DNA from: Fagopyrum homotropicum
Lineage: Eukaryota; Streptophyta; Magnoliopsida; Caryophyllales; Polygonaceae
Direction of reading: 5' to 3'
DNA: 64,000 bases
Assembly: GCA_033239125.1 (NCBI GenBank)
Contig: BSWB01000002.1
Coordinates: forward strand, 156,040,409 to 156,104,408
Shown here: in pieces, positions 1 to 11,339 of the stretch
Layout of the letters: every line of letters begins with the position of its first letter
Numbering within the stretch: the first letter of the stretch is position 1
Notes under the pieces: generated by a model
Told to the model about the DNA's origin: nothing
Databases searched by the model: none
Seen by the model: only the letters and a program-made list of their open reading frames with translations
Made by a program: the position numbers and the translations under genes

Positions 1-308
1 GATTAGTGGTGGGCTGCTTATGTTGGGCCGGCTGAGTTGTATGGGTCAGTACAAAATGGGCCGGATCTACTCACTTACTAATATGAAAGGATATCTGGAT
101 CGTTATTCGTCTGAAACCGCTGTTTTATTTTATTTAAAAGTACGGAATTATTTCCGGTTACACGTTTATCATTTTATGTAAATCGAGATCACATAAAAAT
201 GATAGAAATTACTTTTCGTTTCATTTTATTTTAGAGGATAAAAAGTTGACGGATCGGATTCCGGTTGGGTTCATTATTAAACAGAGTTTAAAATTTTCGG
301 TTATTACA
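1..308 (-). mobile_element. Tail of a family-A Ty3/gypsy LTR (truncated by window edge)
   Basis: This stretch matches the end of the other family-A LTRs in the window (8900-9205, 16140-16444, 54480-54774, 61320-61614). It has the same GGGCCGGCTG block, the conserved inverted repeat around 166-206, and the terminal GGTTATTACA. By the orientation of the full copies this is the U3 end of a minus-strand LTR. The rest of the LTR lies outside the window, so its target duplication and its status as solo or full cannot be judged. Confidence 0.8.
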
Positions 309-804
309 AATATAATGTTTTTTTTTAAGTTTTTTAATTTCTTCTTCCTACGTGGTCTCGGACTCAATTAATTTGCCTACTGCCCATACCCCGACCCACA
401 AATGAACAATACAATAAGCCTTTTTTTTTTTAAAGTTTTTTAATTTCTTTTTCCTACCTACGTGGTCTCGGACTCAATTAATGTGATTAGATGTAAGTAG
501 GTGCAGGCTATACTAGCTAGTTAACACACAACTAGATGATGCTTAATCCATTTGAATTATATATAATTATAATTAAATTGAATATTTAAAAGACAAATAT
601 TACGTTCAAAAAATATAAACTAATTTGTTACTAGTTTAATAGTTCATGAATTGAATAAGAAATATGCAGGACGTAATTTTTTAAAACTTTATTGTGAAAT
701 AATTTATGTAATTTTTTAACAATATATTTTGAGAAGAATGCCCGAAATATAAGACGTTTTGGTTCCATGCTTCAATTTAATAAAAGCAGTTTTTTCCTCC
801 ACTA
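309..804. repeat. AT-rich spacer with a ~110-bp tandem duplication
   Basis: There is no gene here. A block of poly-T followed by TTTTTTAATTTC, then CGTGGTCTCGGACTCAATTA, occurs at about 318-372 and again at 421-482, a spacing of about 110 bp. A diverged copy of the same block lies far to the right at about 61707-61750. The short sequence GTAGGTGCAGGCTAT at about 496 also recurs near 61625. These are probably pre-insertion host sequence. Confidence 0.6.
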
Positions 805-1853
805 TGTAACACCCCGAATTCTCAGAACTCGGGACATTACTGGTTAGGACCTCACAATGGGCCCCGACTTCAGTTTGACAACAACATTACTAGGATCTTG
901 CAACAAGACACAAATAAGAAAAACCGAAATTCATAAAATGTATTTATAAAAGGATGAATGCAACAAAGTCTAACAGCCTATCGTACTTAAACAACGTAAA
1001 AGACTGATTGTCTTAACAAAAGGAAAGACAACAAGGCAACAACCCAAACCCCCACTCTAAAGAGTACGGAGACCCGGCTAACCACTACTTCCGGATCACT
1101 CAGCTGCTGATCTAACCTGCAGTAAAACTAAAAACACAATAAAACAACCATTAGCTAGTTATCTAAACATTAGGAGAATAATAATAGCACACACACATAA
1201 AAATATAAACACTCATCATGCTTTCAAACAATCTATTTATTATCTTCATTTAAGTCATTCACTCTAATGATACTTATTTTGTGACACGAGGGATTCCCAA
1301 ACCTCGCCTCCGCCCCCGTGTACCCATCAGGAGTGGATCCGATGCATCTCACCGTGTACCTGTATGGTCTGGGTATAGAGAACCTCCCAGTCTCCTGGCA
1401 GAGCTGGGCAGTGATGTCACGGCCCGTTATACATACACTTGGGCTTTAACACATAACAACAACGGTCGTCCTAACAAGTTGTTATTATAACACACATGGT
1501 ACACACACCACTAATATCACTCAACTAATATCCAGAAACCAGCTAAGTAAGTCGCAAGGACTTACCTGAATCAAACCACAACTCTTTTAAATCTCAACTC
1601 GGTCCGCAACCGTAGAAACTCAGACGCCTGTCATACAAGGCACGTGGATCAACAATCACATCCCATACTCTTAGAAGTCTATAACTTCTAAGATGCACAA
1701 ACTCATCAAGAGAAAATAACTAACATGCCCTCTTAAGGTAAAATGATTATTTACCCCCGGTTCCGAAACTCCCAAATTTGTCTATATCTTGGTTTCAAAC
1801 TCTCCTTTGGAACCCATTTCCACAATCTAGTTCTTACGGAAAAGTGTGGTAAA

Positions 1854-4800
1854 TGTAACACCCCAAATCCGCGGGACTCGGGATGCTACGGGTTGGGACC
1901 TCACAATGGGTCCCGACCCTTAGCCTGACAACAATTTCACCGGATCTTTCAACATGGCACAAATAAAGGCAAAACCAAAATTCCTTTTAATGCAAATGAT
2001 AAGAAACCCGAAGGAAAACAACAAAAGACTTCAGCCGATAATCAACACCAAAGATCAAAACGCCATACACACGGCATACCAACATAATAAACGAAGAATA
2101 AAACACAACCCGACTCCAACCAAAACCCATTCCTAAAATGTACGGAACCCCGGCTGCCCACTCTTCCGGATCTCTCGGCCGCTTTCCTAACTTGCAAGGC
2201 AATCTACAACAATCGGTATAAAACCGTTAGCTCACATTCCAAGCATTAGAATTAAAGGGAAAGGCACAAACACAAGTAAATCATCATAGTCACACGACAT
2301 ACTCAGAAGCACACAAATCCAGTTTATTATCTTTATTATTATTAAGTCATATCCCGTTCTAATTCAACTTCTTTTGTGACACGAGAATCCTCCAAAACTC
2401 GCCTCGGTCCCTTCTTCCGGCAATGGAACGGTTCGGATGCCTCCGACCGTCTAACCAGCACGGGCCAATCGCCGAGATCCCCCTAGCTCTCACGGGGAGC
2501 CAGGCAGTGATGTCACCGCCCGTTATCATACACTTGAGCCAAATAATATAAAGGTCGGTAATCCTATTTCCGGTTTAGTTGTTATAAACAGTAAAATACT
2601 AAACACACACCACCCAACACACAATAATGCTAATACAGAGAATACGAGCTAAGTAAGTCCGGAGACTTACCTCGTCCCATAGATAAACCCGATAACCACT
2701 GCTCTCAACTTCCCGTAGGAAGGCACTCAACGCCTGGTCAAAACAAGGCACACGATCAACAACTCTCTCATAAGCTAGAAGTCCTTAGACTTCTAGTCCC
2801 AATGATCTCGCAAGATCATAAACCACAACTATGCTAGGATAGCAAACTCCTAGTCATCCCGATCTCACCAAGTCATAACCATCACACCACATGCTAGGAT
2901 ACTCTTGTTCTAGTCTCCACAATCTCAACAAGATCATACAACCATAATCTTAATCCTCATAAGCTCACAAGATCAACCAAACACTCAACGCCCTACAATC
3001 CTCACAAGATAACATCAACACCTTGAGTCTTAAGACATTTCAAAAATCCTCAAACACTCACCTAAGGTCCAAAGCCACTACTTGGCATTTCCACTAAGTT
3101 ACGCTAGATCCAACCTAGCATGATACTAATGCTAAACATAATTAGATCGAGGAAGAGAATACTCACACGACGTCAAAAGACGGATGTCGAGCTTGGACTC
3201 GTTAGGCCTTTATCGGGGCGCTTCCGGACCTAAAACCAATGCTACACAAATTTAGCTAATACGCTAAATTTGATTGTAATATATAAGATATAATATTCTA
3301 AGGTAAACTCATTTTCAAAAGCAAACGCTAAAAACTCGCAATTGAACCCTTGAGTCATAACTCGAAATTAATCCAACGAGGCATAAAATATAAGGAAAGT
3401 CCCGCTTTTAAAACAAGGATTAGAACTCGCAAAACGCTTTCCGGGACGATCCATACAAAATTTATAAACATGGATAAAATCCGAAGTCAACTTTTCCGGC
3501 AACAAAGAAACTTACAAAACTCGGTCATATTTCCGAAATAAGCTTTGGGTCAAACTATAATTTATACTCAAGGGCAAAAGCTGCACATTTTAAGAATATA
3601 ATGTCAAGACTACAATAATACAATTCCGCAGGGTAGTCACAGCAAAAACCGAAAGAGAGGGGTCCAAAACTGAATAAATAAGAAAATGGGTACTGTTGCA
3701 ATTATACACAATTTCAGGGGTCAAATTAAAATCATACAGAAGGGTCTCCTTCAACCTCCAAACACGCACAGAAGAAAAGGAAGGGGATGACATCCTGGTG
3801 GCTCGCGCAGGCAGAGGAGGGAAGGTCCGAGGGAGCGGCGGCGGAGGAAGGTCGGCGGAGGAAGGTCGGCGGCTTCGGTAGACGGTGAGGGCTGAGCGGG
3901 GCAGTTGGGCTCCGTCGATGGTACTCGAAAGCGGCGCAAGCGACGGGGCGGCCGAGCACTCCTAGGGAGCGACGAAGGCCGATTAGGGTTGACGGCAGCA
4001 AGGGTGGCCATCCCTCCCGGCGAGAATCGGCGATCCCACTAGTTGTTCGAATCCCACAGAGAGACGAAGGGAAATGAGGAAGGGAGCCCCGAGGCCGGTC
4101 GACAGCGAGGATGGAAGGGAGGTGGCGGAAGGCTGTCGAGTCCCACAGATAGACGAAGCGAGGTGGTGGCGCAGACCCTCAGCGGCCGGTCGACGGCGAA
4201 GAAGAGAGGGAGGAGGCGGCGATACTCCGTCCATCCAACCGGTAGCAGACGGCCGACTTCTTGGCGGTGAGTGTTGGCGGTGAGTGAAAGAGGGCAGTAG
4301 TGAGCGGAGGTGAAAGGATGCGGCCTGAGTAGAGGGAAACAGGGAGAGAGCGTGAAAGAGCTGTGGGAAAAATTAGGGTTCTGGTGAGGAGCATCACTAG
4401 TATATATCCGGATGGGCCGGGCTGGCCTATCTTGATGGGCCCAACGTCCTGTCTTGATGGGTTGACTGATTTAAATTAACGGTTTAGAGAAGGAACGAAA
4501 AACCGACGGGCAAAACAAAACAATCAAAATCGGTCAAGACATTCGGAACAGGATTTCCGCATAAAAAACTTCCCAACTTTCCGAGAGTAAAGACTCGGAA
4601 AAAGAAATCTATGTGGATCGAATATATAGGTAAACTCGCGAAATATAATTTGAAATAGAAAAACCATTCTCGCAATTTATTTATTTTTTTACGACATTAT
4701 ATAATACTTTAAATACGGGTAATAAAATATATCGATATATATATACTAGTAGAATTTAATTTACGAACAAAGTACTCGGAAAATTAAAATATTTAATCCA

Positions 4801-4873
4801 TTTAAATATCGATAAAAATCAAGAAAAAAAAAATAATAATAAATCGCAAACGCGCCAAAATTGGGGCGTTACA
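1854..4873 (-). mobile_element. Family-B solo LTR nested in the family-A solo LTR
   Basis: This 3020-bp block is the reverse complement of a family-B LTR (compare 21309-24162, 2854 bp). It begins TGTAACACCCCAAATCC and ends GGGGCGTTACA. A perfect duplication GTAAA flanks it (1849-1853, 4874-4878), and the family-A LTR resumes directly after. There is no internal region, so it is a solo LTR. Its GC-rich part (3790-4280) corresponds to the GC-rich leader region of the plus-strand copies. Overlapping short ORFs there are not conserved as one frame and are not taken as genes. Confidence 0.9.
2640..2960 (-). repeat. Hairpin-rich block of the family-B solo LTR
   Basis: This is the reverse-strand counterpart of the hairpin ladder at 22970-23370. 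Visible stems include GTAAGTC/GACTTAC near 2655, CTAGAAGTC/GACTTCTAG near 2775 and TGATCT/AGATCA near 2800. Compared with the plus-strand copies, several loops have changed while the stems still pair. Confidence 0.6.
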
Positions 4874-7800
4874 GTAAAGATTTATAATAGTTACATAAAA
4901 TTCTACCTTTTCACAAAAAGTCGTTAAGGTCCGACTTTGGGTTAAGATACGAGGCTTGAATAAAAAGATAAAAATTCCGGAATGAATCTCTAGATCCTAT
5001 ATGATATGCATACTAAACATAGGAGCAAAGATCTCTCCAAAGTATTCAACCATAACTCCTACATAAATATCTAAAGTTGGATAAAAGTTAGAATTTCTAC
5101 ACTTAGCCAATTTTTCCTCTGTTGTAAAAACAACCCAACTACTCTACTTTGAGTCCTTATGATTTCTAATCCGACCGTTAATTCGTTCCCAAAATTTAAC
5201 ACGATAAACTACATATATCTGTCTATAGCATATCAAAAATTCAACGGTGGATGTTCATTCTAAGATGTTCAAATACAGGTTCAAAGTTAGCCATTTTAGC
5301 CCCCAAAACTGAGATTTCTCCTAGGATGATTAAGGTCCTAGGTTCGATTCTCTCTGTCAGCAGCCTCTCACATTTACCATGATCTGAAAGTCCCAAGTTC
5401 TAATCTCTCTCTATTGAATCTTTAGTCCTTCTAAATCCAACCTACACTACTCTCTTCACTCACATTTGTTCAGTACACTCTACTCTACACAACCCTCATT
5501 CAGCACTCAAGAAAATAAGAGTAAACTCTCCTATACAGTACAAGATGCTAAGGATAGAGTGTTGTCTACTCACCACAACAGTGAAGGCACAAACAGTTGA
5601 TCCACACAAGCAACCCGGTACTTGCTACTGCGTGAAATCAGAGGGAAATCAAAGGGTAGAGTGGGCGGCGTTTCTGTTCACCTGGCTATCGACAGAGACA
5701 AGCGAAGGTCCGGTGTGCAGATTTCTCGTGTATGCAGAAGGTCGAAGGTGATAAGCCGTTTAATCGCTGTTCGGAGTCTACTGGAGGTTAACGTTCAGCA
5801 GTGCAGAAAAAATAGAGACAACTGGAGAGGGGCGAGACCTTACCGGCATGGCGGTGGTCGACGACGGATTGTGCAGCCTGCCCAGCGGTCAAAGGGAGAG
5901 TGGCGGGGTCCGACTGCGAGGCCGGCAATGCTGCTGTTGTGGAACTAAGGTTAGGCTTCCGGCTAGTAATACCCGAGGACAGAGGGGAAGGGAAAAAGGT
6001 AGACCGAGAGGGCGACTCACCTGTGGTCGACAGAGCCGGCGAAAGGGTCCCAGTGGTTGCGGTGTTGCGGCGGAGCTTGCTGTGGTCGCTGGTTCGGAGA
6101 TCTCGTTGCTGTGGAGTAGTTGCTGCTGCAAGTCGATGCACAGAGGGAGGCGGAAAGGGAAGCGTAACTACCGTTAATTTTAGGGTTAATGTTGATTAGG
6201 TTAGAAGCTAATTAGATTAGAAGTTAATTAGGTTAGAAGCTAAGTGTTGGGCCGGCTGGGTAACCTTAGTGGGCCTATTCCGATGGGCCTGCTCATCTAA
6301 ATTTAAACGATGGCTGAAAGTAAGCGTCGTTAAATTGTACGGAAATTCTTCGGTTTTCAACATACGGAATTTATTATTCGGTTTACAAATTTATCATTTT
6401 ATATAGGTTAAGTACAATATTTATCACTTTATGTGAATTATTGTCACATAAAATGATAGTATTTAGTGTTGTTTTATATTATTTAAAATGAAGAAAGGTT
6501 AGCGGGTCGGAATCGGTTTAACCCGGTATTATGCTGTAACACCCCGAATTCTCAGAACTCGGAACATTACTGGTTAGGACCTCACAATGGGTCCCGACCT
6601 CAGTTCGACAACAATTTTACATGGATCTTGCAACAAGACACAAATAAGAAAAACCGAAATTTATAATAATGTATTTTTAACAAGATGAATGCAACAAAGT
6701 CTAACAGCCTATAAAACTTAAACGACGGGAAAGACTAACTGTCTTAACAAGAGGAAAGAACAACAAAGAACAACCCAAACCCCCACTCTAAGGAGTACGG
6801 AGACCCGGCTGACCACTACTTCCGGATCACTCAACTGCTGTTCTAACCTGGGGTAAATCTAAAAACACAACAAGACAACCATTAGCTAGTTATCTAAACA
6901 TTAGGAGAATAATAATAGCACACACACACATAAAAATATAAACACTCATCATGCTTTCAAACAATCCATTTATTATCTTCATTTAAGTCATTCACTCTAA
7001 TGATACTTATTTTGTGACACGAGGGATTCCCAAACCTCGCCTCCGCTCCCGTGTACCCATCAGGAGTGGATCCGATGCATCTCACCGTGTACCTGTATGG
7101 TCTGGGTATAGAGAACCTCCCAGTCTCCTGGCAGAGCTGGGCAGTGATGTCACGGCCCGTTATACATACACTTGGGCCTTAACACATAAAAATAACGGTC
7201 GTCCTAACAAGTTGTTATCATTATTATCACACACATTGCACACACACCACCATTATCATTCAACTATTATCCAGAAACTAGCTAAGTAAGTCGCAAGGAC
7301 TTACCTGAGTCAAATCACACTCTAACAAGTCTCAAATCGGTCCGTACTCGTGGTAACTCAAACGCCTGTCAAATACGGCATGTGGATCAAAATCACATCC
7401 AGATGTCCAACCTCATGCGAAGGAATTACGGAAAAAACTCTTTTACGGTAAAAGACTATTTTACCCTTAGTGCCGAAAATCCTCAAAGTTTATTCTTAAA
7501 TCCTACTAATTTCTTTTTGAACTTGGTTTCCATAATTAGTGTCTCTCGGATAGTTACTGGGGTTATAAGATTAATCTCTAATACTCGTCACGTAGAACAA
7601 CATTACTTCCTTCCCGGGTATTACTCCACTCTTACACATATGTGTATCCGCGTATAAAAACGTTACCTCTATGTAAATACTCATGTATATACCTTTTTTT
7701 TTTATTCTCATATTTATAATTTATATACATTTATTTACCTTCTCATATCTATAATTACCTATATATATATATATATAATTACCTATATATATATATATAT

Positions 7801-8256
7801 ACTGATGTGTTATAAATAAACACTCAGCACAATTTACTCTTACCCCACCATGATTAACCAAGCCTAACTTCTACTACTCAAACGTAAAAGACGCAATAGT
7901 AATTAGTCAAAGTATTTGACGAGTTCCAGTTGGATTCAGAAAAGGATGCCATTAACCTTCACAATTCAAATTGAATTCATGTTTTGCTACTTGGGTTGTA
8001 CTTGTACTTGTAAAGAACTGCTTACTATGATACCAGTTTCTTATCTGCAGTGGTCATTAGGTTACTGTAAGGTAATATTATATTCATTAGATTGTTTAAT
8101 TTCACTTCATATGATTTAATGGGGCTTTCTACTTGTTATCTGCGATGGTCATTAGATTCTTACTCCCTTACGTATATACTTATATATATATACTCAGTAC
8201 ACTTTAATTTCATCTTCTACATTCAACACCTATACTATATATATATATACCTATAC

Positions 8257-8261
<5 letters not shown>

Positions 8262-8289
<28 letters not shown>
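8262..8289. repeat. (TA)14 microsatellite in the left LTR
   Basis: This is an uninterrupted TA run of 28 bp. The exactly homologous run in the twin LTR (15467-15528) is 62 bp. Confidence 0.9.
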
Positions 8290-9065
8290 CTATGATTAAC
8301 ATGCCTAATTTCAACTTCTACATCTATATATGCATACACAGATACACGACACTTTACTTAATTATACTTATATTTTCTAACTCCTATACTTATATATATA
8401 TACATGTATAAATACACTGTAGGGATGAGGGTGAAAACGCACCGTCCAGCCTCTTGGTACGCCCTTGCAGTGAGTAAAAACGAGACTGCAGTCGATCGAA
8501 GTAACCTCGAGGAGAGCCCTGTCGAGTCGGAGTCGTATGCAGGTAAGCGAGTGATTGCGGTTCCTGTGGAACGAGGACGTAACTGCTCCAGCCGGTTTGT
8601 TGGTCCGGAACAAGGCCTGCTCGGCGGCGGTCCCGGCTAGGAGGGGCGTTCTTCCCGGCCTGGCGTTCGAAGTCGCAGCAGCCCGGCGTCGCGAAGTGGA
8701 CCGGCAGTGGACCATTCGCCTTGATTTTTAATGTATACGACTCAGCAGATCCGGGGTCGAGGATGGGCGGAGGGTCGGCGCTACTGAGGTCCGACTAACC
8801 TGCTGCAGTCACGTGTGGAAGTCCGGCGGGGAGGCTTGGGTTGGCTTCGGTTTTGCAGCGAGTGTTTAAGGTGCAGCGTAGTTGATTATCTTAGGTTAAA
8901 GTAAAATTAAGAGAGGTTAGTTGGAAATTGGGCCGGCTGAAGTCATATGGGCCATAATTGGGCCTGCTCTTCCCATAGAAACACTGAGCTAAAAGAATAT
9001 TTATTAATTGTCCGGAACCGTTAAAAGTACGGAATTATTTATGGAATTATTTACGGATTACAAGT

Positions 9066-9102
9066 TATCATTTTATGTGAATCAAAGTCACATAAAATGA
9101 TA
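9066..9102. promoter_or_regulatory. Conserved 15-bp inverted repeat in family-A U3
   Basis: TATCATTTTATGTGA and its exact reverse complement are separated by 7 bp, about 100 bp from the LTR terminus. The same structure is in every family-A LTR tail in the window: about 166-206, 6394-6455 (diverged), 16305-16341, 54635-54671 and 61475-61511. A role in LTR transcription or RNA folding is inference. Confidence 0.65.
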
Positions 9103-9205
9103 GAATTTAATATCGTGTTCCTTTATTTAAAGGAATTAAAGTTGGCGGATCGAAATCCGGTTTAATCCGGTATTAAACGGAGTTTTAAAATTTTTGGTTA
9201 TTACA

Positions 9206-9226
9206 TCAGTGCCCTCTTAAAAGAAG
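9206..9226 (-). other. Polypurine tract of the family-A element
   Basis: On the minus strand this reads CTTCTTTTAAGAGGGCACTG, directly abutting the LTR. It is preceded in the element's direction by the AAGTTTCGGGACGAAACTT block common next to the 3' LTR of plant chromoviruses. It fixes the minus-strand orientation. Confidence 0.8.
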
Positions 9227-9410
9227 TTTCGTCCCGAAACTTAAGATAATATACCTAATCACATGCTTTTCTTGGTATAACTTAGCCTTCGAAAATTCCG
9301 TTTTCTACCATGCAACTACTCAATTATCATACTCAGACATGCATCACATTAAAACATAACTACTCAATCCAATAAAAACTTGAAAGGTCAAACAACACAA
9401 TATCCGAGTA

Positions 9411-11335
9411 CTAACTCGTCGATACATAAGTAACCTCTAACCCCGCAAAGAACTCGGGATAGTTACGTCTAATACTCTCCTCGGTCTCCCAAGTGGCCTC
9501 ATCCGCTCCTCGTCTAGACCATTGGATCCTCAACACAGGTATCTCCTTGGATCGCAAACGTCTAGTACTGTGCTCCAAGACAGCTACTGGGTACTCTACA
9601 AAAGTGTGATCGGCTCAACTATCAGATCCTCATGGTTGATGATGTGTCTCAGGTCCGGATGTACTCTCTCAACAAAGATACATGGAAGACCGGATGAACA
9701 CCCTCTAGTCTCGGCGGTAGTGTTAAACGGTAGGCAACCTCTCCCACTCTCTCCAAGATCTCAAAAGGTCCGACATAACGGGGACTCAACTTCCCCTTAA
9801 TGCCGAAATACCGGTCTCCTCTCGCCGGTGACACTCTCAACCACACCTGGCATCCACCCTAAACTCCAAGGATCAATGCCTTTTGTCAGTGTAGGTTTTC
9901 TGGCGACTTTGAGCTGCTAACATCCGCTCCCGGACCAGGACAATCCGAGCGATGTCATCCTTTATCGGATCTAGAGCTACTCCCTCAGCTCTGCTAGGCT
10001 CATCTCATCATAATGGTGTGCGACATCTCCGCCCGTACAAAGCCTCATAAGGGTCATCCCAATAGACGCTTGTCAACTGTTATTATACAAAAACTCTATC
10101 AGTGGAAGGTGATCCGGCCATACCTGTCCCCAATCTAGTACACAAGCCCGCAGCATGTCCTTTAGCATCTGGATAGTCCTCTCAGACTGATCGTCGGTCT
10201 GTGGGTGGTAAGCAATAGTAAAGTGGAGACTCGTCCTTAAAATAGTATGTACCTGCTGCTAAAATCTCGAGGTGAAAACGTCCATCCCTGTCGGAGACGA
10301 TAGTCCTCGGTACTCCATGGAGTATCACAATATGTCTGGTAAACTCCTCAGCTAGACAACTTACCAGCCACGTCTCCTTAATTGGAATGAACGTGCGGTC
10401 TTCGTCAGACGGTCTACTACCACCCAAATAGCATCAAAACCTCTGTTGAGTCTCAATCCCGTGACAAAATCCATCGATATATCCTCCCACTTCCATTGTG
10501 GTACTGGTAGTGGGTGGAGCTCTCCTCCGGACCTGCGATGCTCAGTCTTGACCTACTGACAAGTCGAACACTGAGCTATATACCGAGCCACGTCGGGCTT
10601 CAAACCACCCCACCCGAAGGAACGTCTCACATCCATGTACATCTTACTCGCTCCAGGATGTACTGAGTATGGGGTAGTATGAGCCTCACCTAATATCCTT
10701 TGTCTCAACTCATTGTCTGATGGTACACAAATGCGGTCCTGACGTCTCATCCCTCCATCAACACCAATAGTGACTGGGGTGCCTCACCTCGAGACATCCT
10801 GTCTCGGATGCTGGTCCAAGTCGAGCAAGTCTCTTGCTTCTGTCGGATCTCACCCAACAGCTCAGATAGTAACTTCCAGGTAGCCAACTGGCGGACTGTA
10901 TCTAGAAACTGACTTTCTACCTCTAACCACGCCAATTCTCTCTACAACTGCGGCTGTACTGCCAACCGGGCTATCGCCTTCTTCCGAGGCGTCTTCCGGC
11001 TTAACGCGTCAGCTACTAAATTCACCTTACCGGGGTGGTAGAGAATCTCAAGGTCGCAGTCCTTGATCAACTCTAACCACCGCCTCTGGCGGTTATTCAA
11101 CTCCTACTGAGTGAATATGTACTTCCGACTTTTATGGTCTGTGAAGATGTGACATGTCGCCTCATAGAGATAGTGATGCTAGATCTTAAGGGCATAGTCT
11201 ACCGCAGCTAACTCTAGATCGTGTGCAGGGTAGTTCTCCTCATACGTCTTCAACTGTCGAGACGCATAGGCTATGATCTTACCCCTTTGCATCAAAACAC
11301 ACCCCAAGCCCAGCTTGGATGTGTCAATGTATACA
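9411..11335 (-). pseudogene. Decayed pol remnant: RNase H, integrase, chromodomain-like end
   Basis: Read on the minus strand, 11335-10990 gives an RNase H-like stretch with motifs such as YASRQLKTYEENYPAHDLE and VADALSR, broken by stops. Next comes integrase: a zinc-binding part at 10750-10553 (HPGASKMY, CSTCQ) and a catalytic core near 10500-10200 (DFVTGL, VVVDRL, VSDRDGRF). The integrase C-terminus follows at 9846-9649 (GKLSPRYVGPFEILERVG, HPVFHVSLLR). A chromodomain-like tail at about 9585-9411 has EATWETEE and ends at a TAG. These blocks lie in several frames with stops, so no intact protein can be made. The order and motifs are those of Tekay-type chromoviruses. Reverse transcriptase, expected upstream of RNase H, is missing. 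Confidence 0.85.
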
Positions 11336-11339
11336 ATAA

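Larger units (their letters stand above)
6535..9205 (-). repeat. 3' LTR of the family-A element (left copy)
   Basis: It is 2671 bp with TG...CA ends (TGTAACACC to GGTTATTACA). It includes TA microsatellites near 7757-7801 and at 8262-8289, a GC-rich region at about 8400-8870, and the conserved inverted repeat at 9066-9102. ORFs of 67-112 codons inside it are duplicated in the other LTR and show no protein family. Confidence 0.92.

Noticed and set aside
8377..8715. 112-codon minus-strand ORF, repeated at 15616-15954
   Set aside because: It is conserved only because the two LTRs are near-identical twins; there is no family match and it overlaps another frame.
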